Assembly: GCA_902727925.1 (NCBI GenBank)
Contig: CACVAW010000005.1
Location: 1 to 47,422, forward strand
Length of the DNA: 47,422 nt
Direction: 5' to 3'
DNA from: an uncultured Campylobacterales bacterium
GTDB taxonomy: Bacteria > Campylobacterota > Campylobacteria > Campylobacterales > CACVAW01
The notes beneath the pieces are model-generated. The model was not told the origin of the DNA. It searched no databases and was given only the letters and a program-made list of their open reading frames with translations. Position numbers and translations under genes: made by a program. How positions within the stretch are numbered: position 1 is the first letter of the stretch; each line of letters begins with the position of its first letter. Shown one piece after another: positions 10,530-19,470 of this stretch.

Positions 10530-11081
10530 CTAAAATCTAAATATATAACTAGCGACAAAATCTTCAGATTCATAGCCATCATAGGTTACACCATCATAAT
10601 TAACATCTGTAGTTCTATATGTTTGGTATTCAAATGATAATTTAACAGCGTCTCCTAAGTCAATAAAAATACCACTACCATAAGCAAATGTGAAAACACC
10701 CTCAGGCTCACTAGATTGATTAGAATAGTCTACACTAGATATTCCAAAAGCAATTTTAAAGAATGGTCTTATAGGCAGTCCTATATCTAGATCTCGGTAT
10801 ATATGTTGCATTATCCCAACATCTGTTACGTCAAATGGAAAATTTTGCATTTCATAGTTTCTATAATCAAGTGCCGTTTTCATTCTGATATGACCAACAC
10901 GGTAATTAAGTGAAAACTCTACAAAAGGAGAATTTTGAAGTTCAACAGTAGTTGTACTTCCACTATTTGTATATTTTACAGTATTGTCTACTTCAGAATA
11001 TCCATAAGAAATACCAAAGTATGCTGGACTTTGTGCAGAAACTAGACATGAAAGTAGAAGTATAGAAAAGAATTTTTTCAT
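10530..11081 (-). CDS. Predicted outer-membrane beta-barrel protein inserted between nuoL and nuoM
   Basis: A 183-residue exported protein with signal peptide MKKFFSILLLSCLVSAQS. The rest alternates polar and hydrophobic residues in about eight short strands (YFGISYGYSE, FVEFSLNYRVG, MKTALDYRNYE, FFKIAFGISS, FTFAYGSGIFIDL, VKLSFEYQTYR, FVASYIFRF) and ends in a terminal phenylalanine, the usual C-terminal signal for BAM assembly. It resembles small eight-stranded OmpA/OmpW-like barrels, but I cannot assign a named family. Its ATG overlaps the nuoL stop (ATGA) and has AAGGA eight bases upstream, so it is coupled to nuoL translation. No link to complex I is known to me. Confidence 0.75.
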   Translation of the reverse strand: MKKFFSILLLSCLVSAQSPAYFGISYGYSEVDNTVKYTNSGSTTTVELQNSPFVEFSLNYRVGHIRMKTALDYRNYEMQNFPFDVTDVGIMQHIYRDLDIGLPIRPFFKIAFGISSVDYSNQSSEPEGVFTFAYGSGIFIDLGDAVKLSFEYQTYRTTDVNYDGVTYDGYESEDFVASYIFRF

Positions 11082-12898
11082 AATAAAATCCTTATGAAGT
11101 TAGTAAGTAATAATAGTAAAAATCCTACAATTACAAAGTATATCATAATTGAAAGGTTTGAAGTATTTAGTTTTCGTAAAACTATACCAAAATTAAAGAC
11201 ACTAAAGGCAAGTTTTTCATAAAACTTATCTAATATCTTTTGGTCTATAATTTCATATAAAAACTCAGCTATTTTTTTATATAGCTTAACAAAAATATTA
11301 CTGTATAGATATGGGATATAGTATTCATTTTTTAAAATAGTATTTATTTTAGATGTTGGTTCTTTTATTGGTTGTTTGTATTTGCATATTGTATAAACAA
11401 GAGTAATAATAACAGCTAAGACAGTAATAAGTATCATCACATAATGGGTAGAATGTTCGATATTAAGCTCAAACGGTATATTAATAAACTTTTCAAAGCT
11501 ATTTATTATCCAACCTGCAGATATGCTCAAAACTCCAAGTATTCCCATCGCGTATAATACATATTTTGGTGCGTCATGAGTATGTGAATTTTTTTCTTTT
11601 GATGGTACAAAAAATACTAATAATATAAGTCTAAAACTATAAAAAGTAGTCATCATAGCACCAAGAAGAAGAAGTATCCAAATATCTAAATATCCAGTAC
11701 TAAAAGCAGATTCTAAAATCTTATCTTTTGAAAAGAATCCAGATAAAAAAGGTAATCCACTTAAAGAAGCTGAAGCTATTATCATAATTATAGCTGTTAC
11801 TTTAAGGTCTTTATATAGTCCACCCATTTTTTTAATATTTAGCTCGTTTTTACAAGCATGCATTATATTACCAGCTCCTAAGAATAAAACTGACTTAAAA
11901 AATGCATGAGTAAAAAGATGAAATAACGCGACCCAATAAGCTCCCACTCCACAAGCTACAAACATATATCCAAGTTGAGAGAGTGTAGAGTAAGCTATTA
12001 TTTTTTTAAGGTCATTACTTACCATTGCCATGGACGCGGCAAATAAAGCTACAAAGACACCAAGATAAGTGATGACTATATTTACACTTGGAGCAAGTGC
12101 AAATATTTCATTTGAACGAACTAGAAGATATACTCCTGCTGTTACCATGGTTGCTGCGTGAATTAAAGCTGAAACTGGAGTTGGTCCAGCCATTGCTTTA
12201 GCTAGCCATGTATGGAGTGGAAATTGAGCTGATTTACCCATAGCTCCTATAAATAAGAACATAGCTATTAGGGTTATAGTTGTATTACTTAAGTTTGGAA
12301 TTTGTGCAAAAACTTCGCTATATTGTAAGCTTCCTGTATTCCAATATATATAGAAAAGTCCCATAAGCATACCAAGGTCAGCTATTCTATTTATTATAAA
12401 TGCTTCATTTGCAGCTTTTGTATTATCATTGTTTTCAAACCAAAATCCGATTAAAAGCCAAGAGCATAGACCAACTCCCTCCCAACCAAAAAATAGTCCT
12501 AAGAAGTTGTCACTCATGACAAGTATCATCATAGCAAATACAAAAAGTCCCAAGTATGAAAAATATCTATTTATGCTTTTGTCTTCATCCATATAAAATA
12601 TAGAGTATACATGAACGATAAGTGCTACAAGAGTTACAGTATTTATCATGACTAAAGATATAGGATCAATTAGTACTCCAAAAGAGAGTTTAAAGTTGCC
12701 GACGTTTAGCCAGTCAAATAGTGAATAAGAAAAAGAGTTTTCATAAAATACAAAAAGTAAAAAAGAGCTAATAAAACTAATACCTATAAGTATAGATGAA
12801 AAGATACCAAGTTTTTTAGGTGATCTTATAAATAAAGCTGAAACAATAGAGCTTAATAGTGGGGAGAATAGGGCAATTAATATCAGGTTATGTAGCAT
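11078..12898 (-). CDS. nuoL: NADH-quinone oxidoreductase subunit L
   Basis: Largest antiporter-like membrane subunit of complex I, 606 residues. Diagnostic segments are FFGWEGVGLCSWLLIGFW, KSAQFPLHTWLAKAMAGPTP followed by VSALIHAATMVTAGVYLL, KKIIAYSTLSQLGYMFVACG, HLFTHAFFKSVLFLGAG and GLPFLSGFFSKDKIL. The C-terminus has the long amphipathic region that runs along the membrane arm, ending in a final span (about residues 582-602). It starts 5 bp after the nuoK stop, and its own stop overlaps the start of the outer-membrane protein gene. Confidence 0.96.
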   Translation of the reverse strand: MLHNLILIALFSPLLSSIVSALFIRSPKKLGIFSSILIGISFISSFLLFVFYENSFSYSLFDWLNVGNFKLSFGVLIDPISLVMINTVTLVALIVHVYSIFYMDEDKSINRYFSYLGLFVFAMMILVMSDNFLGLFFGWEGVGLCSWLLIGFWFENNDNTKAANEAFIINRIADLGMLMGLFYIYWNTGSLQYSEVFAQIPNLSNTTITLIAMFLFIGAMGKSAQFPLHTWLAKAMAGPTPVSALIHAATMVTAGVYLLVRSNEIFALAPSVNIVITYLGVFVALFAASMAMVSNDLKKIIAYSTLSQLGYMFVACGVGAYWVALFHLFTHAFFKSVLFLGAGNIMHACKNELNIKKMGGLYKDLKVTAIIMIIASASLSGLPFLSGFFSKDKILESAFSTGYLDIWILLLLGAMMTTFYSFRLILLVFFVPSKEKNSHTHDAPKYVLYAMGILGVLSISAGWIINSFEKFINIPFELNIEHSTHYVMILITVLAVIITLVYTICKYKQPIKEPTSKINTILKNEYYIPYLYSNIFVKLYKKIAEFLYEIIDQKILDKFYEKLAFSVFNFGIVLRKLNTSNLSIMIYFVIVGFLLLLLTNFIRILL

Positions 12899-12903
12899 AT
12901 TAG

Positions 12904-13206
12904 TTATCCCTTTATGTACTTAAGACTATCTAAGTCTATTGTTCTTGTTTTTTTGAACCATAACAATATGAGTGCAATTCCAATAGCAACTTCACTCGCA
13001 GCAATTGCTATCACGAAAAAAGCTACAGTTTGACCCGTAATATCACCTAGATAACTTGATACTGATACAAAAGCTAAATTAATAGCATTTAGCATAATCT
13101 CAGTTGAGAAAAACAGCATTAGTAGGTTCTTTCTTCTAAGTAGACCTAATAATCCAATACAAAATATAATTACAGATAATATTAAATAGTGTTCTAAACC
13201 TATCAC
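12904..13206 (-). CDS. nuoK: NADH-quinone oxidoreductase subunit K
   Basis: Three-span membrane subunit of complex I, 100 residues. IGLEHYLILSVIIFCIGLLG, FFSTEIMLNAINLAFV with its conserved glutamate, and AIAASEVAIGIALILL with the second conserved glutamate match NuoK throughout. It has a GTG start overlapping the nuoJ stop by 4 bp. Confidence 0.96.
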   Translation of the reverse strand: MIGLEHYLILSVIIFCIGLLGLLRRKNLLMLFFSTEIMLNAINLAFVSVSSYLGDITGQTVAFFVIAIAASEVAIGIALILLWFKKTRTIDLDSLKYIKG

Positions 13207-13748
13207 GAATCAGCCTTTATTTCATCATCTGGAGTTGTAGTCCAGCTTTTGTCCATTTTTGAACTTAGTAGCATGATTCCACCTATCATTGCTACAAGTA
13301 GTAATATAGCTGCAAGTTCAAATGCTAATAAGTATTTTGAGAATAGTTCAAGTCCAAGTTGATGTGCATTTGTTATATTTGTATCTATCTCTACTATAGG
13401 TTTTGGTAAAGCTATTTTTGGACTTATTAATAAGAAGTTTAGTATCACACAAACTAATACAAACAATACAAAAGGCAGTTTATTTGCACTTGTTCTTTCT
13501 TCTATATCTTTTGACGCATCAAAAAACATAAATCCAAAAGCATATAGTGCCATGATCCCACCAGAGTATACAGCTATTTGAATCACTCCTAAAAACTCAG
13601 CATCAAGTAAAAAGAATAGCCCACCAATAAAGATAAGACCACTAGCAAGTGCCGTAATAGCAAATACAGGTTGCTTTGTAGTAACAACAATATAAAAAAG
13701 AGCAAGTATTATAGACGAAAAGAGGTAAAAAGCTATTATTTCATACAT
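13203..13748 (-). CDS. nuoJ: NADH-quinone oxidoreductase subunit J
   Basis: Five-span membrane subunit of complex I, 181 residues. The segment LDAEFLGVIQIAVYSGGIMALYAFGFMFFDA is the conserved third helix region of NuoJ (family consensus around QIxVYAGAIxVLFxFVxM). The final span, LAAILLLVAMIGGIMLLSSK, ends before a short charged tail. It lies 10 bp after nuoI and overlaps nuoK. Confidence 0.95.
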   Translation of the reverse strand: MYEIIAFYLFSSIILALFYIVVTTKQPVFAITALASGLIFIGGLFFLLDAEFLGVIQIAVYSGGIMALYAFGFMFFDASKDIEERTSANKLPFVLFVLVCVILNFLLISPKIALPKPIVEIDTNITNAHQLGLELFSKYLLAFELAAILLLVAMIGGIMLLSSKMDKSWTTTPDDEIKADS

Positions 13749-13758
13749 TTATAAAACC

Positions 13759-14358
13759 TTAATAACTAAGTGGTGTTTTTTTGATTTTGTCATCAGCATC
13801 GATACTAGGACTTCCATAACCTGTAAATTCTATTTGTTTGCCATCTAAGAATTCATCAAGAGGTGTAAGAAGAGTTGTTTTATCTGTGTAGTGTATTCTT
13901 TGCTCACTTGCATTTTCATAGTCTTGTCCGTGTACGATTGCTAGTTCAGGACATACTTCAGCACAAAAACCACAATATATACAACGGTTTAAGTTAATAC
14001 TATAATCAAGCATCTCTTTTCTACCATCTTCGCTTTTTTTGGTTTCTATTCTTATACAATCAGCTATACATATCTTTTCACATAGTCCACAACTGATACA
14101 GCTGTTTTGACCACTATCAAGTAGTCTCATGAGTTTGTGTAAAGCTCTATATCTTGTACTCATTTCATATTTTTCATTTGGATAATCAAGAGTATGCTTT
14201 TCACGTTTAAAGAATATCATTCTTTTTACAACAATACCAAGACCTACAAATAAGTCTTTTGAAAATGTTCTATCTATTACTTGTACGAACTTCTCTGTAG
14301 GAGTTAGGCTCTTGATTTTCTCGTCTATTTTTATATATGTTTTTTTATTTTTAAGCAT
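13759..14358 (-). CDS. nuoI: NADH-quinone oxidoreductase subunit I (2x[4Fe-4S])
   Basis: Peripheral complex I subunit that carries clusters N6a and N6b and relays electrons toward quinone, 199 residues. The two ferredoxin motifs are CISCGLCEKIC and CIYCGFCAEVCPELAIVHG. The ERALHKL-type segment before them (RYRALHKLMRLLDSGQNSC) also fits. It is the first nuo gene here: nuoA-H are not upstream. Its start abuts the stop of the DUF945-like gene with a 1-bp overlap, so transcription comes from further upstream. Confidence 0.95.
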   Translation of the reverse strand: MLKNKKTYIKIDEKIKSLTPTEKFVQVIDRTFSKDLFVGLGIVVKRMIFFKREKHTLDYPNEKYEMSTRYRALHKLMRLLDSGQNSCISCGLCEKICIADCIRIETKKSEDGRKEMLDYSINLNRCIYCGFCAEVCPELAIVHGQDYENASEQRIHYTDKTTLLTPLDEFLDGKQIEFTGYGSPSIDADDKIKKTPLSY

Positions 14359-15692
14359 TATTGATTAGTTCCTAGTGGATTACTATTATATACAGCGTTA
14401 AGTAAAAATGAGTTACTATTTTCTGTGATTAGTTTATAGTCTTGTAGCTCTATTATTAGCTTTTGTAGAGTGTCTGATTTTAGTACAAGTGCTTTATCTA
14501 ATAGCGTTTGAGTATCAACTCTAAAGACTTTCCAAAAAGCATCATCTTTTGAGACTAGATTTGTAAAATCCGCCAAGTTCTTACCTAAAGAATCAATCTT
14601 ATAAGTGATTCTAGTATCAGTTTTAAATTCACTAGTACTATTTGCTTCGTTTGTTTTATAGTCAGCTTTAAAATTAAATAAAGACTTCTCTTTAACAAAT
14701 GTTATATTTAACTGATCTAGCAAGTTTTGTGCATTTTGTTTTGATTTTTCTAAGATATCAACTTGTTGTGAGTCGTTTTGGTCTATCATAGCTAGGTTCA
14801 GAGTGTTTTGAAGTTCTACTTGTTTATCGTTTAGCTTGTTTATTGCTAATAACCCTTGAAGTAATATATGTTTTAGTTCAAAGTCAATATCAAGATTATT
14901 ATCATTACTTTTTGAGTTCACAGTTATATCACCTATAAAGTCAACAAAAGGTTTAGAGTCTATAGTTTTTGTTTTTCCATTTATAGTTAAACTATCATTT
15001 AATAAAGGGTGTTTAATATCAATAGATTTAATATCTAAATTGATATTTTTGATATATCTTTGATTTTTAAAATAATTTAGTCTTATATCTAATATTAGGT
15101 TATTTATATTGATATCTTTGTTCTTGTCTTCTACCCTAAGGTTATTAGCTATTAGTTTTATCTTCAAATTTTTATTATTGGTAATGTCATTTGATTTAAT
15201 TTCAAAATCAGAATAGTATAAATTAAAAGCAGGGCTTGTTAATGAATTTGAGTTGATAGTAAATATGAGTTCATCATCAAAAAAGCTTTTTTTAAAATTT
15301 ATTTTGGCAAATTCTTTATTTTCGATACTTTTTTCAAAAAATGTATATATACTAGGATCTAATAATTCTTCGAGTTTTATTATAGAAGTTATTTTTGATA
15401 GTCCCAAAGAAATGCCATCTTTAAATATTATTGGACCATGTGCTATATCTAGTTTGAGTTGTGAGGGTAGGTTATATGGATTTGAACTTACTGTATTGTT
15501 TACTAGATTTATAGTTGCTTTGGCACTAAAAAGATATTTTGTATATGAGTCAAGTTCTACTGTATACTTGGAATTTTGATTGATATTTGATATCAAGCTT
15601 TTAATATTAGACTTGGAATAAATCCCGATAGTCACTACTGATATGAAATATCCTAAAACCAAAACTAAAAAAACATATAAAAACTTTTTCAA
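14358..15692 (-). CDS. Membrane-anchored DUF945-like protein, function unknown
   Basis: About 444 residues. The start is placed at the TTG at 15692, which has an AAAGGCGA-type site upstream; an in-frame TTG at 15710 would add six residues. One N-terminal span (KKFLYVFLVLVLGYFISVVTIG) is followed by a long periplasmic region rich in Asn, Lys and Ile. That region has repeated beta-strand-like segments and a Gln/Asn-rich helical stretch (about 295-335). The arrangement, including HGPIIFKDGISLGLSKI, recalls the YdgA/DUF945 family of periplasmic proteins, whose function is not established. It lies between lpxB (3-bp gap after lpxB, counted from the longer start) and nuoI. The DUF945 assignment is by resemblance only. 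Confidence 0.6.
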   Translation of the reverse strand: MKKFLYVFLVLVLGYFISVVTIGIYSKSNIKSLISNINQNSKYTVELDSYTKYLFSAKATINLVNNTVSSNPYNLPSQLKLDIAHGPIIFKDGISLGLSKITSIIKLEELLDPSIYTFFEKSIENKEFAKINFKKSFFDDELIFTINSNSLTSPAFNLYYSDFEIKSNDITNNKNLKIKLIANNLRVEDKNKDININNLILDIRLNYFKNQRYIKNINLDIKSIDIKHPLLNDSLTINGKTKTIDSKPFVDFIGDITVNSKSNDNNLDIDFELKHILLQGLLAINKLNDKQVELQNTLNLAMIDQNDSQQVDILEKSKQNAQNLLDQLNITFVKEKSLFNFKADYKTNEANSTSEFKTDTRITYKIDSLGKNLADFTNLVSKDDAFWKVFRVDTQTLLDKALVLKSDTLQKLIIELQDYKLITENSNSFLLNAVYNSNPLGTNQ

Positions 15693-15713
15693 AGTATTCG
15701 CCTTTTGCAAAAT

Positions 15714-16742
15714 TTAATCACGTATTATAGCACTTATATTATTTGCACTGCCTGAATGAAGAATCTCTCTAAGCGTACTAGAATCTTTTTGGAAATCTTT
15801 AATTGAAACTCTATTATTGTATTTTTCAAGAAGAATTTCTGGATTAACTTGAGATTGAACCAATTCATCTTGTAAAGGAGTTAATCCTTCATAATCAAAA
15901 ATAATATTTGCTAGTCCCATGAATTTGAGTTTAATTATGAATTTTGCTACCATATAGTCTAGTTTTTTAGCTTTATATACTATCACACTAGGAACTCCTA
16001 AAAGAGCCGTTTCAAGTGATGCTGTACCACTACAAACAAATGCAAAATCAGACTGCATAAGAGCTACTTTAGTGTCATAGCATATTTTAAATTTACTTAA
16101 ATCACCATACAGGTCATCTATCTCTTCTTGTGAAAGGTGTTTTGGTACTACTATAATAGGTTGTTTATCAATTTTTTTAGCAGTTTCCTTGAATATAGTA
16201 ATTAAAGATTTGATTTCACTTTTTCTACTTCCTGCAAGAAAAGCTACATTTCCAGATTCTTCTATATCTTTTTCTGAATCTATTATATCAAGTAATGGAT
16301 TACCTACATACTTTGATGTTTTGTAATATTTGTTTTCAAAAGGGAATATTGAACATATCTCATCACAGTACTTTTCTACCTTTTTCACTCTAGACTTACG
16401 CCATACCCATACTTTGGGTAGTATATAATATATTATTTTTATTTCAGGATTGATTTTTTTGATAGCACGTGCAAGAGGAATATTAAATGCAGGTGCATCT
16501 ATAAGGAGTACCTTATCACATACTAAAGATAGTTTTGCTAATTTTTTAATTGCTTGTTTCGCTTTTAGTATTTTGGGTATTACATCTATTATACCCATCA
16601 CTGAAAATTCTTTACTTGGTACGATAGGAGTACCAAATCTCTCATCAAAGATACCTTTAATATCGAAGTGATTATTATGTTTTAATATCTCTTCTAAATG
16701 AATGTTTGAAGATGGCTCTAATGCACTTACTAATAAATCCAT
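15714..16742 (-). CDS. lpxB: Lipid-A-disaccharide synthase
   Basis: Glycosyltransferase (GT19) that joins UDP-diacylglucosamine and lipid X to make the lipid A disaccharide at the inner membrane. The N-terminus LLVSALEPSSNIHLEEIL is typical of Campylobacterota LpxB. Later blocks include VLLIDAPAFNIPLARAIKK, IIYYILPKVWVWRKSRVKKV, FPFENKYYKTSKYVGNPLLD, VAFLAGSRKSEIKSL and the donor-binding CSGTASLETALLGVPSVIVYK. At 342 residues it is a little shorter than the enterobacterial enzyme. Its ATG directly abuts the stop of the upstream gene. Confidence 0.95.
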   Translation of the reverse strand: MDLLVSALEPSSNIHLEEILKHNNHFDIKGIFDERFGTPIVPSKEFSVMGIIDVIPKILKAKQAIKKLAKLSLVCDKVLLIDAPAFNIPLARAIKKINPEIKIIYYILPKVWVWRKSRVKKVEKYCDEICSIFPFENKYYKTSKYVGNPLLDIIDSEKDIEESGNVAFLAGSRKSEIKSLITIFKETAKKIDKQPIIVVPKHLSQEEIDDLYGDLSKFKICYDTKVALMQSDFAFVCSGTASLETALLGVPSVIVYKAKKLDYMVAKFIIKLKFMGLANIIFDYEGLTPLQDELVQSQVNPEILLEKYNNRVSIKDFQKDSSTLREILHSGSANNISAIIRD

Positions 16743-17153
16743 TCATGAATCCTTTGGAGTTTGTTCTGTAGAATTATTTTGTAAATGATTAGTGAGTCCT
16801 AGTATAGCGAATATCTCAGACATAAAATTATAATTATTGGTTAAAAATGCGTCATATAAATCAAGTAAAGCTTGCTCATACCCATTCACCTTATCTTGAA
16901 GTATTTCATTATCTGTTTTTATAGTGTTTATACCTGTTATTATCTCTTCTTTGTTTTCTTCGAACTGTTTACCTGTATCCATATAGTGTTGGGCCTCTTC
17001 TATTATCTCTTCCATCTCTCTTTTAGGTATAGAAGCAGTAGCGCATTTCCGTGAAAGTCTAATAAAAAAATTTCCAAGCCAATCAAAAATTACAAACAAC
17101 ACACCAAAGAATTTATGTTTTAAAGTTACCTTATTATTCCCAAGTTCTTGCAT
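16743..17153 (-). CDS. Hypothetical protein with one hydrophobic segment and a coiled coil
   Basis: 136 residues, unknown family. Residues 12-31 are a weakly hydrophobic, possibly membrane-associated segment ([20 protein letters not shown]). Residues 44-95 are acidic and heptad-like ([20 protein letters not shown] and following), likely coiled coil. The C-terminus is polar. The ATG has AAAGGA upstream. It is the first gene of the minus-strand operon leading into lpxB, with exactly zero spacing between its stop and the lpxB ATG, so it is almost certainly translated. It is divergent from gatB. Confidence 0.65.
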   Translation of the reverse strand: MQELGNNKVTLKHKFFGVLFVIFDWLGNFFIRLSRKCATASIPKREMEEIIEEAQHYMDTGKQFEENKEEIITGINTIKTDNEILQDKVNGYEQALLDLYDAFLTNNYNFMSEIFAILGLTNHLQNNSTEQTPKDS

Positions 17154-17216
17154 AGTTGTCCTTTGTTTATATATTCGTTTGGTATCATTTTACATAAAAA
17201 TTCTATAAGGTTTATT

Positions 17217-18638
17217 ATGTTTGAAACTATTATTGGTCTTGAGGTTCATGCTCAACTAAATACCAAAACCAAAATATTTTGTAATTGTGCTACGAGTTTT
17301 GGTGACGAACCCAATACTAACGTTTGTCCAGTCTGTTTAGGTTTACCAGGAGCTCTTCCAGTTCTAAATAAGGATGCTTTAGAAAAATCTATAGCGTTTG
17401 GTACAGCTGTAAATTCAAAAATTAACGACAACTCAATATTTAATAGAAAAAATTATTTTTATCCTGATCTCCCAAAAGGATATCAAATATCTCAATTTGA
17501 AGTGCCTATAGTTGAAGGTGGAGAGATAATAATAAATGTAGACGGACAAGATAAAAAAATTGGTATTACAAGAGCGCATTTAGAAGAAGATGCTGGCAAA
17601 AACAATCACTTTGATAGTGTATCAAAAGTAGATCTCAACCGTGCATGTACTCCTTTGCTTGAAATTGTAAGTGAACCTGATATGAGAAGCTCAGACGAAG
17701 CTATAGCATATCTTAAGAAACTACATCAGATAGTAAGGTTTTTGGATATTAGTGATGCAAATATGCAAGAGGGAAGCTTTAGATGTGATGTAAATATATC
17801 GATCCGTCCAGTAGGTGATACAAAGCTATACACTAGAGTAGAAATCAAAAATATGAACTCTTTTAAATTCATAGCAAGTGCAATAGCTTATGAAGTAGAA
17901 CGTCAAAAAGAAGCATGGAATAATGGTACTTATGAACAAGATGTATACCAAGAAACAAGACTTTATGATGTAAATAAAAATATGACAAAAAGTATGAGAG
18001 GTAAAGAAGATAGTGCAGACTATAGATATCTTCCTGAACCAGACCTAAGACCTGTAAAAATCCCAAAAGAGCTATGGGAAAGGGCTGTCCAAATACCAGA
18101 ATTACCAGAAGCAAAAAAGCAAAGACTAATAGAGGACTGTAAACTTAAAAGTGATGACGTAGATATAGTAGTATCAAGCCCAGAAATGGCAAAATACTTC
18201 GAAGAGATGCTTAAATCAGGTATAAAACCAGCAAACGCTATAAAATGGCTAAATGTAGAACTTCTAGCAAGATTTGAAGGTGAAGTTAATATCTCTAATT
18301 CTCCAATAAAGTCTTCAAAATTAGCAATTTTAATATCAAAAATAGAAGATAACACAATAAGTAATAAAGCAGCAAAAGAAGTACTTGATTATGTATATGA
18401 AAATACAAATATAGATATAGATACAGCTATAGATAAATTAGGTCTTAAACAAATGAGTGATGACTCAAGTATCATAGCAATCATAGATACAGTACTAGCA
18501 AATAACCCTAAGATGATAGAACAATATAAATCTGGTAAAGATAAGCTTTTTGGATTTTTTGTAGGTCAAGTTATGAAAGAGAGTAAAGGAAGTGCAAATC
18601 CTGGAGTTGTGAATAAATTATTGAAAGAGAGATTATAA
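17217..18638 (+). CDS. gatB: Aspartyl/glutamyl-tRNA amidotransferase subunit B
   Basis: Subunit B of GatCAB, which amidates Glu-tRNA-Gln (and Asp-tRNA-Asn) in bacteria lacking the direct synthetase. The start is set at the ATG at 17217 because [22 protein letters not shown] is the family N-terminus and ATAAGG lies just upstream; the open frame from 17148 adds unrelated residues. Zn-binding [21 protein letters not shown], the [11 protein letters not shown] block, the LEEDAGK block and [12 protein letters not shown] are conserved. The C-terminal YqeY/GatB tail ends GKANPxxVN-like ([11 protein letters not shown]). Length 473 residues. gatA and gatC are not adjacent. Confidence 0.96.
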   Translation: MFETIIGLEVHAQLNTKTKIFCNCATSFGDEPNTNVCPVCLGLPGALPVLNKDALEKSIAFGTAVNSKINDNSIFNRKNYFYPDLPKGYQISQFEVPIVEGGEIIINVDGQDKKIGITRAHLEEDAGKNNHFDSVSKVDLNRACTPLLEIVSEPDMRSSDEAIAYLKKLHQIVRFLDISDANMQEGSFRCDVNISIRPVGDTKLYTRVEIKNMNSFKFIASAIAYEVERQKEAWNNGTYEQDVYQETRLYDVNKNMTKSMRGKEDSADYRYLPEPDLRPVKIPKELWERAVQIPELPEAKKQRLIEDCKLKSDDVDIVVSSPEMAKYFEEMLKSGIKPANAIKWLNVELLARFEGEVNISNSPIKSSKLAILISKIEDNTISNKAAKEVLDYVYENTNIDIDTAIDKLGLKQMSDDSSIIAIIDTVLANNPKMIEQYKSGKDKLFGFFVGQVMKESKGSANPGVVNKLLKERL

Positions 18639-18654
18639 TAAGTAAAAAATGACA

Positions 18655-18681
18655 TTTCCTCTTTTTTGGGAAAAGAGGAAA
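18655..18681 (-). terminator. Hairpin terminator between gatB and the thioesterase
   Basis: TTTCCTCTTTT (18655-18665) and AAAAGAGGAAA (18671-18681) form a perfect 11-bp stem with a five-base loop. On the minus strand the stem is followed within a few bases by a run of six T (complement of AAAAAA at 18644-18649). It therefore fits an intrinsic terminator for the thioesterase gene best, and may also serve gatB. Confidence 0.75.
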
Positions 18682-18687
18682 ACTGAG

Positions 18688-19068
18688 TTACTTCTTGAGA
18701 GTTATTTTCTTACCGTCTTGATCAATAGCAACGTAAATAAATGTAGCTTCTGTCACTTTTACAGTTAAGTTTTTAAGTACTGACTTTATCCAAACTTCTA
18801 GTTTTATTGTTATTGAAGTATTTCCTTTTCTTGTTACATCTCCATAACAAGATACTATATCTCCTACTTTCACAGGTTTTAGAAATTTCATTCCTTCAAC
18901 TGCCACTGTTACAGTTCTTGTTTGGCTCACTTCTTTTGCAAGTATTGCTCCTGCTATATCCATTTGTGCCATTATCCACCCACCAAAAATATCGCCGTTT
19001 GAGTTAGTATCTCCTGGCATTGCTATAGTACGAAGTTGGAGTTTCCCACTTGGTTTTTCTTGAGACAT
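18688..19068 (-). CDS. Acyl-CoA thioesterase, YciA-like hotdog fold
   Basis: 126-residue hotdog-fold hydrolase that releases CoA from acyl-CoA in the cytoplasm. The family signature is TIAMPGDTNSNGDIFGGWIMAQMDIAGAILA, with the catalytic Asn/Asp-containing stretch. It is followed by VTVAVEGMKFLKPVKVGDIVSCYGDV and a GNTSITIKLEVW strand. The ATG follows AAAAGGA. It is a single-gene unit with a strong hairpin after it. Substrate range cannot be told from sequence. Confidence 0.9.
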   Translation of the reverse strand: MSQEKPSGKLQLRTIAMPGDTNSNGDIFGGWIMAQMDIAGAILAKEVSQTRTVTVAVEGMKFLKPVKVGDIVSCYGDVTRKGNTSITIKLEVWIKSVLKNLTVKVTEATFIYVAIDQDGKKITLKK

Positions 19069-19470
19069 ATATAATCCTTTTGTATTGTTCCAAGTATAAC
19101 ATAGATATTAGAAAAAATTGATATGATTTATTCTCAGATATTACTGCACAATAAAAATTCCCACATTTTTAAAAGCTGAGCAGTATCATAAAAAGGTATT
19201 AAAAAAACTGAGGACTGTTTGAGGTATAGATATATTACTGGGAGCAATGTATCTATAGTAAGTTCCGCAAGTAATACTTTTTTGTTATATTGTGAGGGAA
19301 CCTGAAAGGCTTTTGAAATAGTGGTCGTTTTTGATTACTTTTTTGCGAACAAAAAGTAAAAAACTTGCTTCTTTGTTTTAAAAGAAGGGAATACTTAGAA
19401 AGTATTTGGAAAAAATAAAACTTATTAAATGAAATAATTTTTTTTTAATAAAGTTGAAGGAAATAATAAA
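19069..19470. other. 402-bp intergenic region with inverted repeats, no gene seen
   Basis: No convincing coding frame. It holds TATAGATA ... TATCTATA (inverted repeat around a 17-base centre), TATTACT ... AGTAATA nested across it, and a clear hairpin at 19335-19359. The final part carries the ribosome-binding site GAAGGAA (19456-19462) for the SDR gene. A promoter for the divergent thioesterase presumably lies at the left end, but no -10 can be singled out in such AT-rich sequence. Confidence 0.5.
19335..19359. repeat. Palindrome TTACTTTTT / AAAAAGTAA
   Basis: TTACTTTTT (19335-19343) and AAAAAGTAA (19351-19359) form a perfect 9-bp inverted repeat around TGCGAAC. It lies between the thioesterase and SDR genes. 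This resembles short palindromic intergenic repeats seen in many bacterial genomes. A terminator reading is possible but there is no strong T-run beyond the stem. Confidence 0.5.

Noticed and set aside
17148-17216. N-terminal extension of GatB by 23 residues
   Set aside because: The extra residues do not resemble GatB and the ATG at 17217 has its own ribosome-binding site.
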